Shown: one piece after another, positions 15,434 through 24,887 of the stretch
How positions within the stretch are numbered: the first letter of the stretch is position 1
How the letters are laid out: each line of letters opens with the position of its first letter
Assembly (NCBI GenBank): GCA_029762755.1
Contig: JARVGH010000002.1
Location: 62,001 to 126,000, forward strand
DNA: 64,000 nt
Source: Candidatus Bathyarchaeum tardum
GTDB taxonomy: Archaea > Thermoproteota > Bathyarchaeia > Bathyarchaeales > Bathyarchaeaceae
Direction: 5' to 3'
Position numbers and translations under genes: made by a program
Notes under the pieces: generated by a model
Seen by the model: only the letters and a program-made list of their open reading frames with translations
What the model was told of the DNA's origin: nothing
Databases searched by the model: none

Positions 15434-16495
15434 TCAGTTTTCTGGTATTACTTTGAAGGTTTGTTCGTAATATCTGTGACCATAACTTAACGTGATTTGG
15501 TAAAATGTGTTAGTTCCGTCGATGACTTTTTCGAGATTACCTTCAACTAGGGCTTGTTCACCATTTTTGGCTTGGAACCTAAATTCTTCCATATACGAGA
15601 AAATTTGAGTGATGTTTTCAATTTTTGGTCCTTCTAGAATTTCTTTGATTTTAATTTGGTAAACTGATGGAATAAAGGGACCTTCTTTATCATCTGTAAT
15701 TTCAACGATTGCTTTAATCCAGCCAACATGATAAATCCGAGCAAAATTGTTAAACCCATTAACGATTTCACCCCAATCTTTGACAGGCTCAAACTCTGCT
15801 TTAATTATTCGACCCGCGTCCTTGGACTCAAAATATGCATAAATCATTTTTCGGCGTTGATGCCAAAGATAATCCTCTAAACTGTAGTTGATAAACTTCC
15901 AATCCTTAGATTCTACAGCAGACATAAAATCAAACTCATTACATAACGATGGGTCATCTTTGTAGAGTTTATCTAACCCATCACAAAGCCGGTCCAAGTT
16001 CTGTTTTCCATAAACGATAAAATCCAAATCCGAAAAAACTGGATGATAAAAATCATGCAACAAAGAACCAAAAACCCCAAAATCAGAATCTCTTAAACCT
16101 GAAGCATCCAATACCCGATCAAACAAATCGTGCAATGCCGTCAACAAAGGGTCATTTGGTTCTTTGTTTAAAACAATTTGCAATCCCAATTCAGGTTTTT
16201 TAACTACAGAGATGTCTGCTTCGTAAACTCCTGGTACACACTTTTGCAGGGGTTCATGAAAAACTTGGTATTTTGGATACTTGTTATAAATGAGCTTCAT
16301 GCCCTCGTCAGCAAAAAACTTGTAATAATTAGCCTTGTTCATTCCCCGTTTAGCACGGGGGTTATCTGAAACAAACACTTGAGGTAATGCATATTCAGGG
16401 TCACAAACATAACCTTCGGAAGGATGCAAGTAACCGTAAACTCGAAACAAAAAGCCATCTTTGGTGTATATTGTATCCCGGTCGCGAAGTTTCAT
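15434..16495 (-). CDS. Nucleotidyltransferase-fold protein, paralogue 1 of 3
   Basis: 353 residues with three parts. The N-terminal module (TIYTKDGFLFRVYGYLHPSEGYVCDPEY) is shared by the three paralogues. The polymerase-beta-like core has GSLLHDFYHPVFSDLDFIVYG (G-S, then S-D-x-D) at about residues 145-165. A C-terminal OB-like module (IFSYMEEFRFQAKNGEQALVEGNLEKVIDG) is also shared. The superfamily transfers nucleotides to proteins, RNA or small molecules; the substrate is unknown. It lies near an AsnB-like ATPase and two further paralogues. Confidence 0.78.
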   Translation of the reverse strand: MKLRDRDTIYTKDGFLFRVYGYLHPSEGYVCDPEYALPQVFVSDNPRAKRGMNKANYYKFFADEGMKLIYNKYPKYQVFHEPLQKCVPGVYEADISVVKKPELGLQIVLNKEPNDPLLTALHDLFDRVLDASGLRDSDFGVFGSLLHDFYHPVFSDLDFIVYGKQNLDRLCDGLDKLYKDDPSLCNEFDFMSAVESKDWKFINYSLEDYLWHQRRKMIYAYFESKDAGRIIKAEFEPVKDWGEIVNGFNNFARIYHVGWIKAIVEITDDKEGPFIPSVYQIKIKEILEGPKIENITQIFSYMEEFRFQAKNGEQALVEGNLEKVIDGTNTFYQITLSYGHRYYEQTFKVIPEN

Positions 16496-16585
16496 CAGAT
16501 TCTACCACCATTACCATATTATTACTCTTATTGAAGTAAAAAGTTGAAAACCGCCCTCTCTTCTGTTTTGCTTTAACCTTGCTAG

Positions 16586-17635
16586 CTAACGAAATTCAGT
16601 GGGTTCAATGTATTCTTTTTCCTGTTTTGCAGTGCCTACAACAACCTGATAACAGACTTCACCGGAATCTAGGTTCTCTACTTTCTCTAGGGTTCCAGAA
16701 ACTTTCACGTTGTCACCTTTCCGGGCAACGTTCCTGTAATAACCTATCATTGATGAAACTCGTAAGGGAATCTGCTCTTTGGACAACTCTGACTCAGAAT
16801 TTTCAGGACAGTAATTGCTAACGGGATAAATTGCTGGACGGAACATGTTTTCGTTGTCGTCTGCAACAATGCTAGTGAATTTGACGTTTTTTATAGGTGT
16901 ATATTTCAACTTTCCATGAGGAGCATTGATTTCTTCAAACTTTTTTACTGCGTTGTAAACAAAACGTCGGTTGTTATACCGTCCACGGTGTTTTCGGGCA
17001 AAATCAATTTTTTTGGAGCAAACGTGAGTAAACACACCTTCATCGGCAAGTTTGTTAACTGCGCTTTCTAGTTTTTTGAAGTTTCCTGAACCGTAAACAA
17101 CCAAATCTATGTCAGAATACTGAGAATGCATGTTTAACCCGACAGAACCATGAATACCAAAGTCTTGGATGCTGACACCTGAAGATTCGGAAAGAAGAGA
17201 AACCAAATCAACTGTTTCTTGTTGTATCGGGTCTTTTTTTTCTGCTTTGAATATTCGTTCCAAACAATCTTTTGGAAGGTAAACTTGTTTTATTTTGTCT
17301 AAGGGGACACTTAGAACTTCTTTTCCTCGGAAGGGACAACAATACAAATAATGAGGAAAATGTTTCTTGAGGGTATTAACAAATTTTTGGTAATTTTCTG
17401 GAGTATAAAGTTTTTCTGGTCGAGAAAGTTCAGTGCCATCTAAGTTCCATTTTTGTTTAAGAAAACGTATTGGAAAATGATGGGCATGAATAGATGGGAT
17501 ATATTTTAAAAACGAGAAAACTCTGTTATCGGGGTGTTCGTAACCAAAAACGTAGAATATGAATCCTTCTTTGGTTAGAAGGGTCTCGCCATCTCGGGGA
17601 ATCCAATCTTTTGTTGCCACAATAGTCATCCTCAA
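16586..17635 (-). CDS. Nucleotidyltransferase-fold protein, paralogue 2 of 3
   Basis: 349 residues. It has the same layout as its neighbours: N-terminal [19 protein letters not shown] and FLKYIPS, catalytic core [20 protein letters not shown], a basic middle region ([21 protein letters not shown]) and a C-terminal module ([21 protein letters not shown]). The Arg/Lys-rich middle could contact nucleic acid. It lies 90 nt upstream of paralogue 1 on the same strand. The reaction is unassigned; both core aspartates are present, so it is probably catalytic. Confidence 0.78.
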   Translation of the reverse strand: MRMTIVATKDWIPRDGETLLTKEGFIFYVFGYEHPDNRVFSFLKYIPSIHAHHFPIRFLKQKWNLDGTELSRPEKLYTPENYQKFVNTLKKHFPHYLYCCPFRGKEVLSVPLDKIKQVYLPKDCLERIFKAEKKDPIQQETVDLVSLLSESSGVSIQDFGIHGSVGLNMHSQYSDIDLVVYGSGNFKKLESAVNKLADEGVFTHVCSKKIDFARKHRGRYNNRRFVYNAVKKFEEINAPHGKLKYTPIKNVKFTSIVADDNENMFRPAIYPVSNYCPENSESELSKEQIPLRVSSMIGYYRNVARKGDNVKVSGTLEKVENLDSGEVCYQVVVGTAKQEKEYIEPTEFR

Positions 17636-17752
17636 GGTAAGATAGGAAAGTTTGCAGACAATTATAACCTTTAAACATTCCTAAAACAATAAAAAACAAA
17701 AAAAAGAAATGTGGAACAAATCCACTAAAACTGGCTTTAAAAAAGCCAAAAA

Positions 17753-18799
17753 TTATTTGTCGTCTTGGTACGCGTTTTCGTTAGTTATCGACCTAGCGTT
17801 CTTGGCTATTGGGTATGCTCCACATCGTCTACAAACAACTGCGTTGTCTGCAACGTTACTGTTGCATTGTGGACAAGTTCGGGCATCTGGGTCTTCTGCG
17901 TGTGGTGCCCCTACTACTTCGCGGTAGGCTTCGTAGTAAATTAGTTGTTCTTTGTCGCGAATAGTAACCCCATCAGTTTCAAGAATCTTCTTCTTTTTTG
18001 CATTAAATTCTGAATCAGGTATCTTCTTTGCCATGTATCTGGGTAAAACTGTAGTGCCCGAACCGACTTCAATTGGGTTTTTGTCCCTCCATCGGACTTC
18101 GGGTGGAAGTTCACCTTCGTAGGCTTTACGAAGTATCCATTTGCCCCAGACTTCTCCTCGTTCTTCTTGAACATTATATCGGGGGTCCAAATTCATGGCA
18201 AATTTTTGAACTTCTGGATCCAAGAAGGGTTGCCGCACGTCAATGCCCAAATTCTTTCCTAAGGTGGTTGTAGAAAATGCCATTATGCCCCACATTTTTT
18301 TGAGCATCTCAGTTAATTTTTCTTTGTTTCCAACGTGTTTATAGAACATATGATAGCCTGCAAAGAGTTCGTCAGCGCCGTCTCCTGTTATGAGTTTGGT
18401 TGAACCAAAGGATTTTGCGAACCTTAATCCGATATTAATTGTTATGCTGTTTCGAACTTCCATTGGGTCAAAAGAATCCAAGACTTTAACTACAGCTGGA
18501 ATTGCTTCAAAAACTTGGTCTGCCCCAAAGGGGTTCATGTGATGTTCAATGTTTAGTTTTTTAGCCATGAGTTTGGAGTATTTAATATCCAAGGGATTGC
18601 CTTCTTCAAATGCGCAGGTGAAACCTCGAATTTTTGTGTCCTTTGCTAATATTTCTGCTAGGATGCTTGTGTCTATGCCTCCTGAAAAGAGCATATCTTC
18701 TGTTCGATTTTTGTCTACGGCTTTTTGAAGTAATTCCCGGAGTTCGGCGATTACTTCATCAAGATTAGCCAAAAGTTCATTATTTTCTGAAGCTGCCAT
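17753..18799 (-). CDS. Asparagine-synthase-like PP-loop ATPase with C-terminal zinc ribbon
   Basis: 348 residues from the ATG at 18799, preceded by GTTGGTG; an in-frame start at 18814 is less favoured. The PP-loop FSGGIDTS and the ITGDGADELFAGYHMFY block identify the synthetase domain of AsnB, but the N-terminal glutaminase domain is missing. The C-terminus adds a zinc ribbon (CPQCNSNVADNAVVCRRCGAYP). It probably adenylates a carboxylate and transfers an amine from ammonia or another donor; asparagine synthesis is possible but not certain. It is flanked by nucleotidyltransferase paralogues on both sides. Confidence 0.85.
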   Translation of the reverse strand: MAASENNELLANLDEVIAELRELLQKAVDKNRTEDMLFSGGIDTSILAEILAKDTKIRGFTCAFEEGNPLDIKYSKLMAKKLNIEHHMNPFGADQVFEAIPAVVKVLDSFDPMEVRNSITINIGLRFAKSFGSTKLITGDGADELFAGYHMFYKHVGNKEKLTEMLKKMWGIMAFSTTTLGKNLGIDVRQPFLDPEVQKFAMNLDPRYNVQEERGEVWGKWILRKAYEGELPPEVRWRDKNPIEVGSGTTVLPRYMAKKIPDSEFNAKKKKILETDGVTIRDKEQLIYYEAYREVVGAPHAEDPDARTCPQCNSNVADNAVVCRRCGAYPIAKNARSITNENAYQDDK

Positions 18800-19016
18800 A
18801 CAATACACCAACATTCAATAGAATCTGAAAATATTACATTTTTACCTATAAATATTTTACCATATTTGAAGAAATATCTTCTTAAAACACTTATAAATGA
18901 AAGTTTATTCAGAAATCCACTAAAACTTTTGATGTTCTAGTATGCTTCCAATCTGTTCAATCTAAATTTTGATGTCACGTTAACTATAATAACTCCGTTT
19001 AAAGTTTGTTGGATTT

Positions 19017-20063
19017 ATGCGAGGATTTCTAGACCGCGATTTTATTCAAACACAAGAAGACTTCTTTTTTTGTGTAGTTGGTGCTGTACATCCACAGGGC
19101 AGGGCAATTTCTTACCTAAAATATCTTCCATCTGATTCAGGAGTTTGGGGCAACGGAAAACAACAATTCGACAGAATATTGAAGAACTACACCATTTCCA
19201 ACCTATTGGAAACCTTTCATTACCTAGAAAAAAACAATCCTTATTACCTGTATAAATCTCCTGTTGACAACCTCACCGTTACTGCTGTTCCTATTGAATG
19301 TATAAAACAGCACTTCATGCCTGAAAAAAAGTTGGCACAACTACGACAAGGAGTTGACCTCGACTCTTTACAAGAAAAATTGATACGTTTCACAAATTAT
19401 CTGCAACAAATTAGTGGAATCAAAGAAAACGCCTTTGGGATAACTGGATCCCTTCTTTTGGATATTCATCAGCCAACGTTTTCAGACCTTGATGTAATTG
19501 TTTACGGAGTAGAAAACAGTTGGAACCTAAAAAAAGCATTAATTGAAAATCAAGGCACTGAATCGGTAATTAAACATATACGAGGCAAGGAACTTGAAAA
19601 GTGGTGCCTAAAAAAATCTCAACAATATCCCATTAGCAAACGAGATGCCCTCAATATTTACAACCGAAAATGGAATTTGGGATTTTTTGAAGACCGATAT
19701 GTTTCTATACATCCAGTCAAAACCGAAAAAGAAGTAACGGAAAAATATGGATCCAAAACATATCGAACTATTTGTCAAGTAATCATTGAAGCCGTTGTGA
19801 GGGATAGTGCCGATTCTTTGTTTCTTCCAGCAACATATAAAGTGAAAGATGTAACTTATTTAGAAAATGTCCTTTCAGCGAATATTTCTGAAATTGTTTC
19901 ATACGAAGGATTGTATGCCAGTTTAGCTGAAAATGGTGAAAAAATTCAGGCGAAAGGAAAATTGGAAAAAGTAACAGAAAAACAAACCAACCACCAATAT
20001 TATCGAGTTGTGGTTGGATCTCCCGAGGGCAAAGGAACTGAGTTTATAAAAAAAATGGAATAA
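19017..20063 (+). CDS. Nucleotidyltransferase-fold protein, paralogue 3 of 3
   Basis: 348 residues, divergent from the AsnB-like gene. The shared N-terminal module is FIQTQEDFFFCVVGAVHPQGRAISYLKYLPS; the core is GSLLLDIHQPTFSDLDVIVYG (around 142-162); the C-terminal module includes YEGLYASLAENGEKIQAKGKLEKV. It is closer to paralogue 2 in the LKYLPS and C-terminal segments. There is no obvious ribosome site before the ATG; the TATA-like CTTATAAAT near 18890 is too distant for a leaderless start, so the promoter is uncertain. Confidence 0.78.
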   Translation: MRGFLDRDFIQTQEDFFFCVVGAVHPQGRAISYLKYLPSDSGVWGNGKQQFDRILKNYTISNLLETFHYLEKNNPYYLYKSPVDNLTVTAVPIECIKQHFMPEKKLAQLRQGVDLDSLQEKLIRFTNYLQQISGIKENAFGITGSLLLDIHQPTFSDLDVIVYGVENSWNLKKALIENQGTESVIKHIRGKELEKWCLKKSQQYPISKRDALNIYNRKWNLGFFEDRYVSIHPVKTEKEVTEKYGSKTYRTICQVIIEAVVRDSADSLFLPATYKVKDVTYLENVLSANISEIVSYEGLYASLAENGEKIQAKGKLEKVTEKQTNHQYYRVVVGSPEGKGTEFIKKME

Positions 20064-20082
20064 ACCCAAAAAACGGGTTATT
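20059..20082. terminator. Shared hairpin between convergent genes
   Basis: AATAAACCC and GGGTTATT form a near-perfect stem around an A-rich loop, exactly between the stops at 20063 (+) and 20083 (-), suiting bidirectional termination. Confidence 0.45.
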
Positions 20083-21039
20083 CTATTGACCAATTGCTTC
20101 TTTGAGTTCAGCCTTGTATGGACCAAGCTTGCCGCCATAGTTAGGTGCAGTAATTTGAACAACACCTTGAACTTTTGCAGCTGCATTAATTCCTTCAGCC
20201 AAGGCTTTCTTCATGACTGTAAGATTCAAAGTGTTTATGACAATTTCATAAACACTGTTGACTTCAGCTGAAAGTTTAGAATCTGGAATTTGATCTTTAA
20301 GGGTCGGACAGAACAAATGGTTAGTTGAAGCAGGAAGCTTGTAGTTCATGGAACCAACTTTAGAGCCAGACCGACAAATTCCCCCTGGAAAGGTCATTAC
20401 TGCACCTGGAACATTTTTGTCGATTGCTTCTACAGCGTCTTCAGTTGCTTTAAGACCAGTTGCCTGATCTTTAGCCAAAATGAGCAAGGCTCCGCCAGCG
20501 ATGGCTTTCATGACTCCGAAATCGTTTTCAATAATGAATTCTCCTTCCATTACTGGAATTCGCCAAACTTTTCGTCCTGCAATTTCATCACTTTTTTGGA
20601 ATCCGTCACCAAAAACGCGTAGGCTTCTTCCGATTTTTACTCTGCGTTTTGCATGGGGTAGCGCATCAAAAACTGCTGTCGTGGGGCAAGTCATGATACA
20701 TTGTCCAATTCTGGCAGCAATTTGACCTTTCAGAGCACCGCGTGAGCTGTGGTAAATTTGAATTATTGCTCCAGGGCGTCCGTCTGGAGTTTCGCTTGCT
20801 GGTACAATTCCTTCAACTGCTGCTTCTGCTGGTGACATGATAATGGATGATGCAAAACCTGTTGCGGTTTTTGCTGCGATTAGTGCCCATTTTTCGGTGG
20901 CTGCTGTTATCAGCATTCTGCCTACCCACATTGGGAACATTTCAGCGAATGTATCTTCAATTTTTACGGTTTCTGGATTTCCAGGGACCTTTACAACAAA
21001 ATCGTTTCCATCTTTTTTTACGACTTCAAGAGTAGCCAT
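20083..21039 (-). CDS. ftr: Formylmethanofuran:tetrahydromethanopterin formyltransferase
   Basis: 318 residues from the ATG at 21039 (GGAG upstream). Family signatures are EDTFAEMFPMWVGRMLITAATEKWALIAAKTATGF, SPAEAAVEG, TPDGRPG, RIGQCIMTCPTTAVFDALP, FGDGFQKSDEIAGRKVWRIPVMEGEFI and FPGGICRSGSKVGS. Ftr moves the formyl group from methanofuran to N5 of H4MPT, step two of CO2 reduction in the cytoplasm. It is about 20 residues longer than methanogen Ftr because of an N-terminal strand extension. It stands apart from the fwd-mch operon. Confidence 0.93.
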   Translation of the reverse strand: MATLEVVKKDGNDFVVKVPGNPETVKIEDTFAEMFPMWVGRMLITAATEKWALIAAKTATGFASSIIMSPAEAAVEGIVPASETPDGRPGAIIQIYHSSRGALKGQIAARIGQCIMTCPTTAVFDALPHAKRRVKIGRSLRVFGDGFQKSDEIAGRKVWRIPVMEGEFIIENDFGVMKAIAGGALLILAKDQATGLKATEDAVEAIDKNVPGAVMTFPGGICRSGSKVGSMNYKLPASTNHLFCPTLKDQIPDSKLSAEVNSVYEIVINTLNLTVMKKALAEGINAAAKVQGVVQITAPNYGGKLGPYKAELKEAIGQ

Positions 21040-21281
21040 TATCTTTCGCTCCAATATTAATTTTATAGTTTAGCTCAAAGGAAACCTAAGAGCATGATTT
21101 GAGAAGTCCCTAACTTTATTTATACTTTTAGTTATTGGGATATTACCGTTTCTCAATATGATGGTATTATTGATTGTTTCCATTTTTGATAATATTACTT
21201 AGTGGTTAAGAATCAAGATTAAATTGTTGGCGACAGTATATTAGCGTTAAATTTTTTGTCTGACGGATAAACTGATTTTGG

Positions 21282-22301
21282 TTATGGTTTGTATTTTTTG
21301 AAGAACCGTGTTTCAAGTAAGTATATTATTGTTAAGTAAATGAACATCCATATGATAAAGAAGAATTCTCCATAAAATTCGTGAAATGTTGTAGCCAGTG
21401 AAGCTCCGCTGTTTACTCCTGCTAGGAGAATCGCCAGTATTCTTAGAATGTTAACAAAAAATGTTCCAAGTGCCCCTGCAACAACGTAAATTATTTTTCT
21501 GGTTCGGGTGATGCTGGTGCCTCGTAGAAACAGCATAATCATAAAAGAATACAGAAATAGGCTGTGACTTCCGGCGCATGACCAAGAAACAATCGCTGAG
21601 TAACTACCGTTTGCTCCAGTAACGGTGAGACCTAGACCGTCTTCTCCTCCTAGAAATGTTCTCGTTCCATAGCCTAAGATGTTCAGAATGAAAATAACAA
21701 CAGACACCGTAACTGGAACAAACGATTGCAAAAGAGTAAATGTGCCGTAAGGAAAGAATGTGTCAATCATGTAAAATATGCCAACACCTGCGATAAAGAA
21801 GGAAGAAACAGAGAAGATTTTCAGTCCTTTCTTTTCGTATAATAGCCAAATTGAAGCAATAAACAACCCTGCAAATAGAACATATTCAAACGAAAATGGC
21901 CACGAATGAGTTAAGTACCATTCTCCAAATTGTTCAGTTGGTACTCCAATAATTTGTCCTAGTTCTTGTATTGCAGATTGTAATCCTAGATGTAATCCAA
22001 CAGCATATACTGTTGGCAACAACAAGGTTATTGTTGCAAAAACTGTTTTTTTATTCCAAAATGTTGGTGGGTTCTCTTTGAGTTTTTTCCATCCTAAGGC
22101 GGCTTCTAAAATAATTAACCATAAAAACAACAGATATGGTGCCCTGCCTTTCCATAAGTAATCAAAAGATCCTGCATCAAAGAAGTAAATAATTAACAAG
22201 GGAATAATGAATGCTGCAAATACCAGAATGTTCTGTAAGACAAAGGGCTGCTGTATTTTGTAAATTAGATTTTTTGCTTCTTTTTTTATTGATGTTATCA
22301 T
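21282..22301 (-). CDS. Exosortase/archaeosortase family transpeptidase
   Basis: 339 residues, about eight membrane segments. The catalytic triad pattern is present: Cys242 in SWSCAGSHSL, Arg287 in FFVNILRILAIL and His307 in ATTFHEFYGEFFF. Archaeosortases cleave C-terminal tripartite signals of surface proteins and attach them to lipid. Which subclass (ArtA-like or other) cannot be decided by eye. Candidate clients in this window have a C-terminal membrane helix plus basic tail (40192, 43693, 12765). Confidence 0.85.
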   Translation of the reverse strand: MITSIKKEAKNLIYKIQQPFVLQNILVFAAFIIPLLIIYFFDAGSFDYLWKGRAPYLLFLWLIILEAALGWKKLKENPPTFWNKKTVFATITLLLPTVYAVGLHLGLQSAIQELGQIIGVPTEQFGEWYLTHSWPFSFEYVLFAGLFIASIWLLYEKKGLKIFSVSSFFIAGVGIFYMIDTFFPYGTFTLLQSFVPVTVSVVIFILNILGYGTRTFLGGEDGLGLTVTGANGSYSAIVSWSCAGSHSLFLYSFMIMLFLRGTSITRTRKIIYVVAGALGTFFVNILRILAILLAGVNSGASLATTFHEFYGEFFFIIWMFIYLTIIYLLETRFFKKYKP

Positions 22302-22490
22302 GTCAGTTGCGCCTTACTGAATCTTTTAGATGTTAACTTTGAATAGAGGATACCATTACCCTGTTCACAGTAAAATAATTTGTTATTTTCCATATTCTGA
22401 GATATTTTATATATTATTATTTCAATGTTGAAACGACCTTTTTTTGAAAAAACTAGTTGGTAACAACATTTGTTCTTTTGATTTTTGTGT

Positions 22491-22898
22491 TCATTTTTTG
22501 TTTTCTTTGAACTTGAGCGATATCGAATTCATGCAATATCTTTGACCCGTAGGTTGAGGACCATCATTGAACACGTGTCCGAGGTGCCCTCCACATTTTT
22601 TACAGGTTACTTCGGTTCTTTGCATTCCATGACTGATATCTGATTTTAGTTCTATGCTGTCTTTAGATAATGATTTCCAAAAACTAGGCCAACCTGTACC
22701 TGAATCAAATTTTGTTTCTGAACTAAAAAGTTCATTGCCACACGCTGCACAAACATACTTACCCTTTTTGTTATTTTTTACATATTTTCCAGTAAATGCT
22801 GGTTCAGTTCCTTTTTCCCGAAGAATATGGTACTCTGCAGGTGACAAAACTTTTCGCCAATCTTCTTCTGATTTTGTTACTTTTGAAATTTGTTGCAT
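22491..22898 (-). CDS. msrB: Peptide methionine-R-sulfoxide reductase
   Basis: 135 residues. Zinc cysteines are in [11 protein letters not shown] and [14 protein letters not shown]; the catalytic cysteine is in [13 protein letters not shown] near the C-terminus; GTGWPSFW forms the substrate pocket. It reduces methionine-R-sulfoxide in proteins with thioredoxin. Complete and of usual length for the single-domain form. Confidence 0.96.
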   Translation of the reverse strand: MQQISKVTKSEEDWRKVLSPAEYHILREKGTEPAFTGKYVKNNKKGKYVCAACGNELFSSETKFDSGTGWPSFWKSLSKDSIELKSDISHGMQRTEVTCKKCGGHLGHVFNDGPQPTGQRYCMNSISLKFKENKK

Positions 22899-23007
22899 CT
22901 CCCTTGATGCTTATCCTTATTCAAAAATTGAATCGGTAACCTGAACAGGATATCTACAAAGATTATATCTTGATGAAACAATATTAAGTTTACACATTGA
23001 CCCTGAC

Positions 23008-23418
23008 GTGCAGACTTTGAGCAAAGTCAACTATCCTGAATCCTTCAAAGGAAAATATGTAGGCGTTCTCGTTTTAACTATTGCACAATTTTTGAATGGA
23101 ACAATACACGCGACAATAGGGGCAGGTTTTGCAATCTTCGGAATAGGCGCAATGGCTTACAATATTTACACTTTTTTTTACGGAGTTTTTAACTTAATTT
23201 TTCTGTACGGTCTTTGGACTGGAAAAAAATCTGGGTGGATAGGAACCATAATCGTGTCGGTTTTCGTTATTATAATTGATGTTTGCACAATTCTTGATGT
23301 ACAAATCATACATGGATTACCCAAAAGCGCTGCCTTAGGAGAAATTGTCATCAGTTTAGTCCTTTTGGCTTATCTGTTTCAACCCAAAATCAGACAATTA
23401 TTCACGCAAACAACCTAA
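23008..23418 (+). CDS. Four-helix membrane protein of unknown function
   Basis: 136 residues from GTG at 23008 (a TTG at 23017 is also possible; no clear ribosome site). Four hydrophobic segments: VGVLVLTIAQFLNGTIHATIGAGF, YNIYTFFYGVFNLIFLYGLW, IGTIIVSVFVIIIDVCTIL and LGEIVISLVLLAYLF. No catalytic motif is apparent. Similar small proteins are common in archaea without assigned roles. Confidence 0.65.
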   Translation: MQTLSKVNYPESFKGKYVGVLVLTIAQFLNGTIHATIGAGFAIFGIGAMAYNIYTFFYGVFNLIFLYGLWTGKKSGWIGTIIVSVFVIIIDVCTILDVQIIHGLPKSAALGEIVISLVLLAYLFQPKIRQLFTQTT

Positions 23419-23455
23419 CAATCAATCGTTTTTTATTCTTGTAATGCTTTGCTAA

Positions 23456-23527
23456 TAGTGCCGGATGACGAAAAGGCATTAGCTAGACGCTTTAGGATGA
23501 CATCTCAGAGTTACTCTGACGGCACTA
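23456..23527 (+). ncRNA. 72-nt structured element of tRNA size, not a canonical tRNA
   Basis: The ends pair perfectly over 8 bp (TAGTGCCG 23456-23463 with CGGCACTA 23520-23527). Directly inside the 3' arm lies the palindrome TCAGAG-TTA-CTCTGA (near 23505-23519). A weaker pairing AAAGGC/GCTTT lies between. There is no T8, no TTCRA loop and no proper anticodon arm, so a functional tRNA is excluded. It could be a decayed tRNA, a small RNA or the 3' structure of either flanking gene. Confidence 0.35.
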
Positions 23528-23710
23528 ATGGAACTGTTGGTCAATTTCGTTGTATTTTACCATTGACCATATCAGAGCTATGCCCGAAAGTGCTTGTAAT
23601 CCTACAAAACCAAAATTTAATGGAAACGTAGTTACTGCAACCACCCAAACTGAAAAAACTATCCACATCGTTGCAAGCCATGTCAAGAATATTTTGTTCG
23701 AAAGCCCCAT
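23525..23710 (-). CDS. Small two-helix membrane protein
   Basis: 61 residues, ATG at 23710. Two hydrophobic segments (FLTWLATMWIVFSVWVVAVTTF and GFVGLQALSGIALIWSMV) connected by a short turn; charged C-terminus. The stop overlaps the 3' arm of the 72-nt structured element. Coding status rests on the two plausible helices only. Confidence 0.45.
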   Translation of the reverse strand: MGLSNKIFLTWLATMWIVFSVWVVAVTTFPLNFGFVGLQALSGIALIWSMVKYNEIDQQFH

Positions 23711-23855
23711 TGTTCATCAAAAAACAAATGAGCAGTTTTGAATACAAAAAAGCTATGAATTAATAATATTAACTCAAAATATTGATTTATAAAAAAAATA
23801 AAAAGCTGAAGCCAAAAAAATGGTTTCCTCACTTTTTAAATAAACTTTTACCGTT

Positions 23856-24749
23856 TTATACTAGTTTTTTTCCTAACTCGTAAGCTGTTTTATAATCTAC
23901 AATTCCGCTTGGAGATTCAACTGCTTTTTTGAACATTTCGCCTTCGATTTCGATTTTAAGTGGACCAATAGCTAGAGCACCAATTCCAAACTTTCCTGGA
24001 GTGAACTCTTTTCCTTTGTGGCTAGCTTTTACTCCTTCAACACCCAACGGTGGAACAGCGTTAATGTCTCCAAGAACTTTGACTTTTTGTCCGTATTTTT
24101 CAAGAACATCCAAAGGCAATAACTGAATTCCCGCTGCACCACATGCCAAGACTATGTCAGCATCTTTAATGGATTGACCAACTTCTTCAGGAGTAGCTGC
24201 TTGAACACCACAAACCTGTTTTGTTCCTAATTCTTCATTTATTTTGTCCGCTACAGCTTTTGCTCTGTCTAGTTTGCGTGAAGTAAGAACAACATTACCG
24301 CCTTCATTGGCATATAGTTTAGCTGCAACCACACCAACTGGTCCGGTTCCTGCAAGAATTGCAACTGTTTTTCCTTTGAAGTCGCCGAATTTTTCCTCAT
24401 AGAGCTTCAATGTTTTTACTACAGCAGCTGATGCTGTGGTGTATGCGCCGCGTGGGTCAATTATTACTGATAACTCGAAGGGGGGGAACATAGATTTTTT
24501 AACTGCTTCAAGAATTGCAAGAGCTTTTTCTACATCTTGACCGCCGATGAACACGTTAGTGTATTTTGCGCCATCTGGTCCTCGGGGGAACATGGCGTCT
24601 TGAATTAGTCTTTGGGCGTCACTGACCTCTACGCCGCTGTAACTGAATATTTGGGCGTCTGGATAAAGGTCGATGGCGACTAAAATGTCAAAGGGGCTTG
24701 CATATTTGTCGGTATCTAAAAATATTATAACATTTTTTCGAGTTGACAA
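23856..24749 (-). CDS. mtdB: NAD(P)-dependent methylenetetrahydromethanopterin dehydrogenase
   Basis: 297 residues from TTG at 24749, which follows GTGAGGT by 8 nt; upstream codons that extend the frame have no family similarity. MtdA/MtdB signatures: LDTDKYASPFDILVAIDLYPDA, VFIGGQDVEKALAIL, IIDPRGAYTTASAAVVK, a Rossmann motif AGTGPVGVVAAKLYANEG and the DINAVPPLGVEG loop. It oxidises or reduces methylene-H4MPT with NAD(P), in place of the F420-dependent Mtd of methanogens. It is divergent from the CysRS-like gene. Assignment to B rather than A type is by cofactor context only. Confidence 0.88.
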   Translation of the reverse strand: MSTRKNVIIFLDTDKYASPFDILVAIDLYPDAQIFSYSGVEVSDAQRLIQDAMFPRGPDGAKYTNVFIGGQDVEKALAILEAVKKSMFPPFELSVIIDPRGAYTTASAAVVKTLKLYEEKFGDFKGKTVAILAGTGPVGVVAAKLYANEGGNVVLTSRKLDRAKAVADKINEELGTKQVCGVQAATPEEVGQSIKDADIVLACGAAGIQLLPLDVLEKYGQKVKVLGDINAVPPLGVEGVKASHKGKEFTPGKFGIGALAIGPLKIEIEGEMFKKAVESPSGIVDYKTAYELGKKLV

Positions 24750-24887
24750 GGCATATAACCTCACAATATTTGTGAAAGGTAATCTAAGTATAGTGCGATT
24801 TATGTGTTTTGTAATCTGATAACTGAAAACCAAACAAAATATAACGCACCATAATGTCATGTAACATCGGAAAATTCGGTGACGTTT

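Noticed and set aside
23456-23527. Possible tRNA gene
   Set aside because: The acceptor-like stem and length fit, but there is no U8, no TTCRA T-loop and no anticodon arm; kept only as a structured element.
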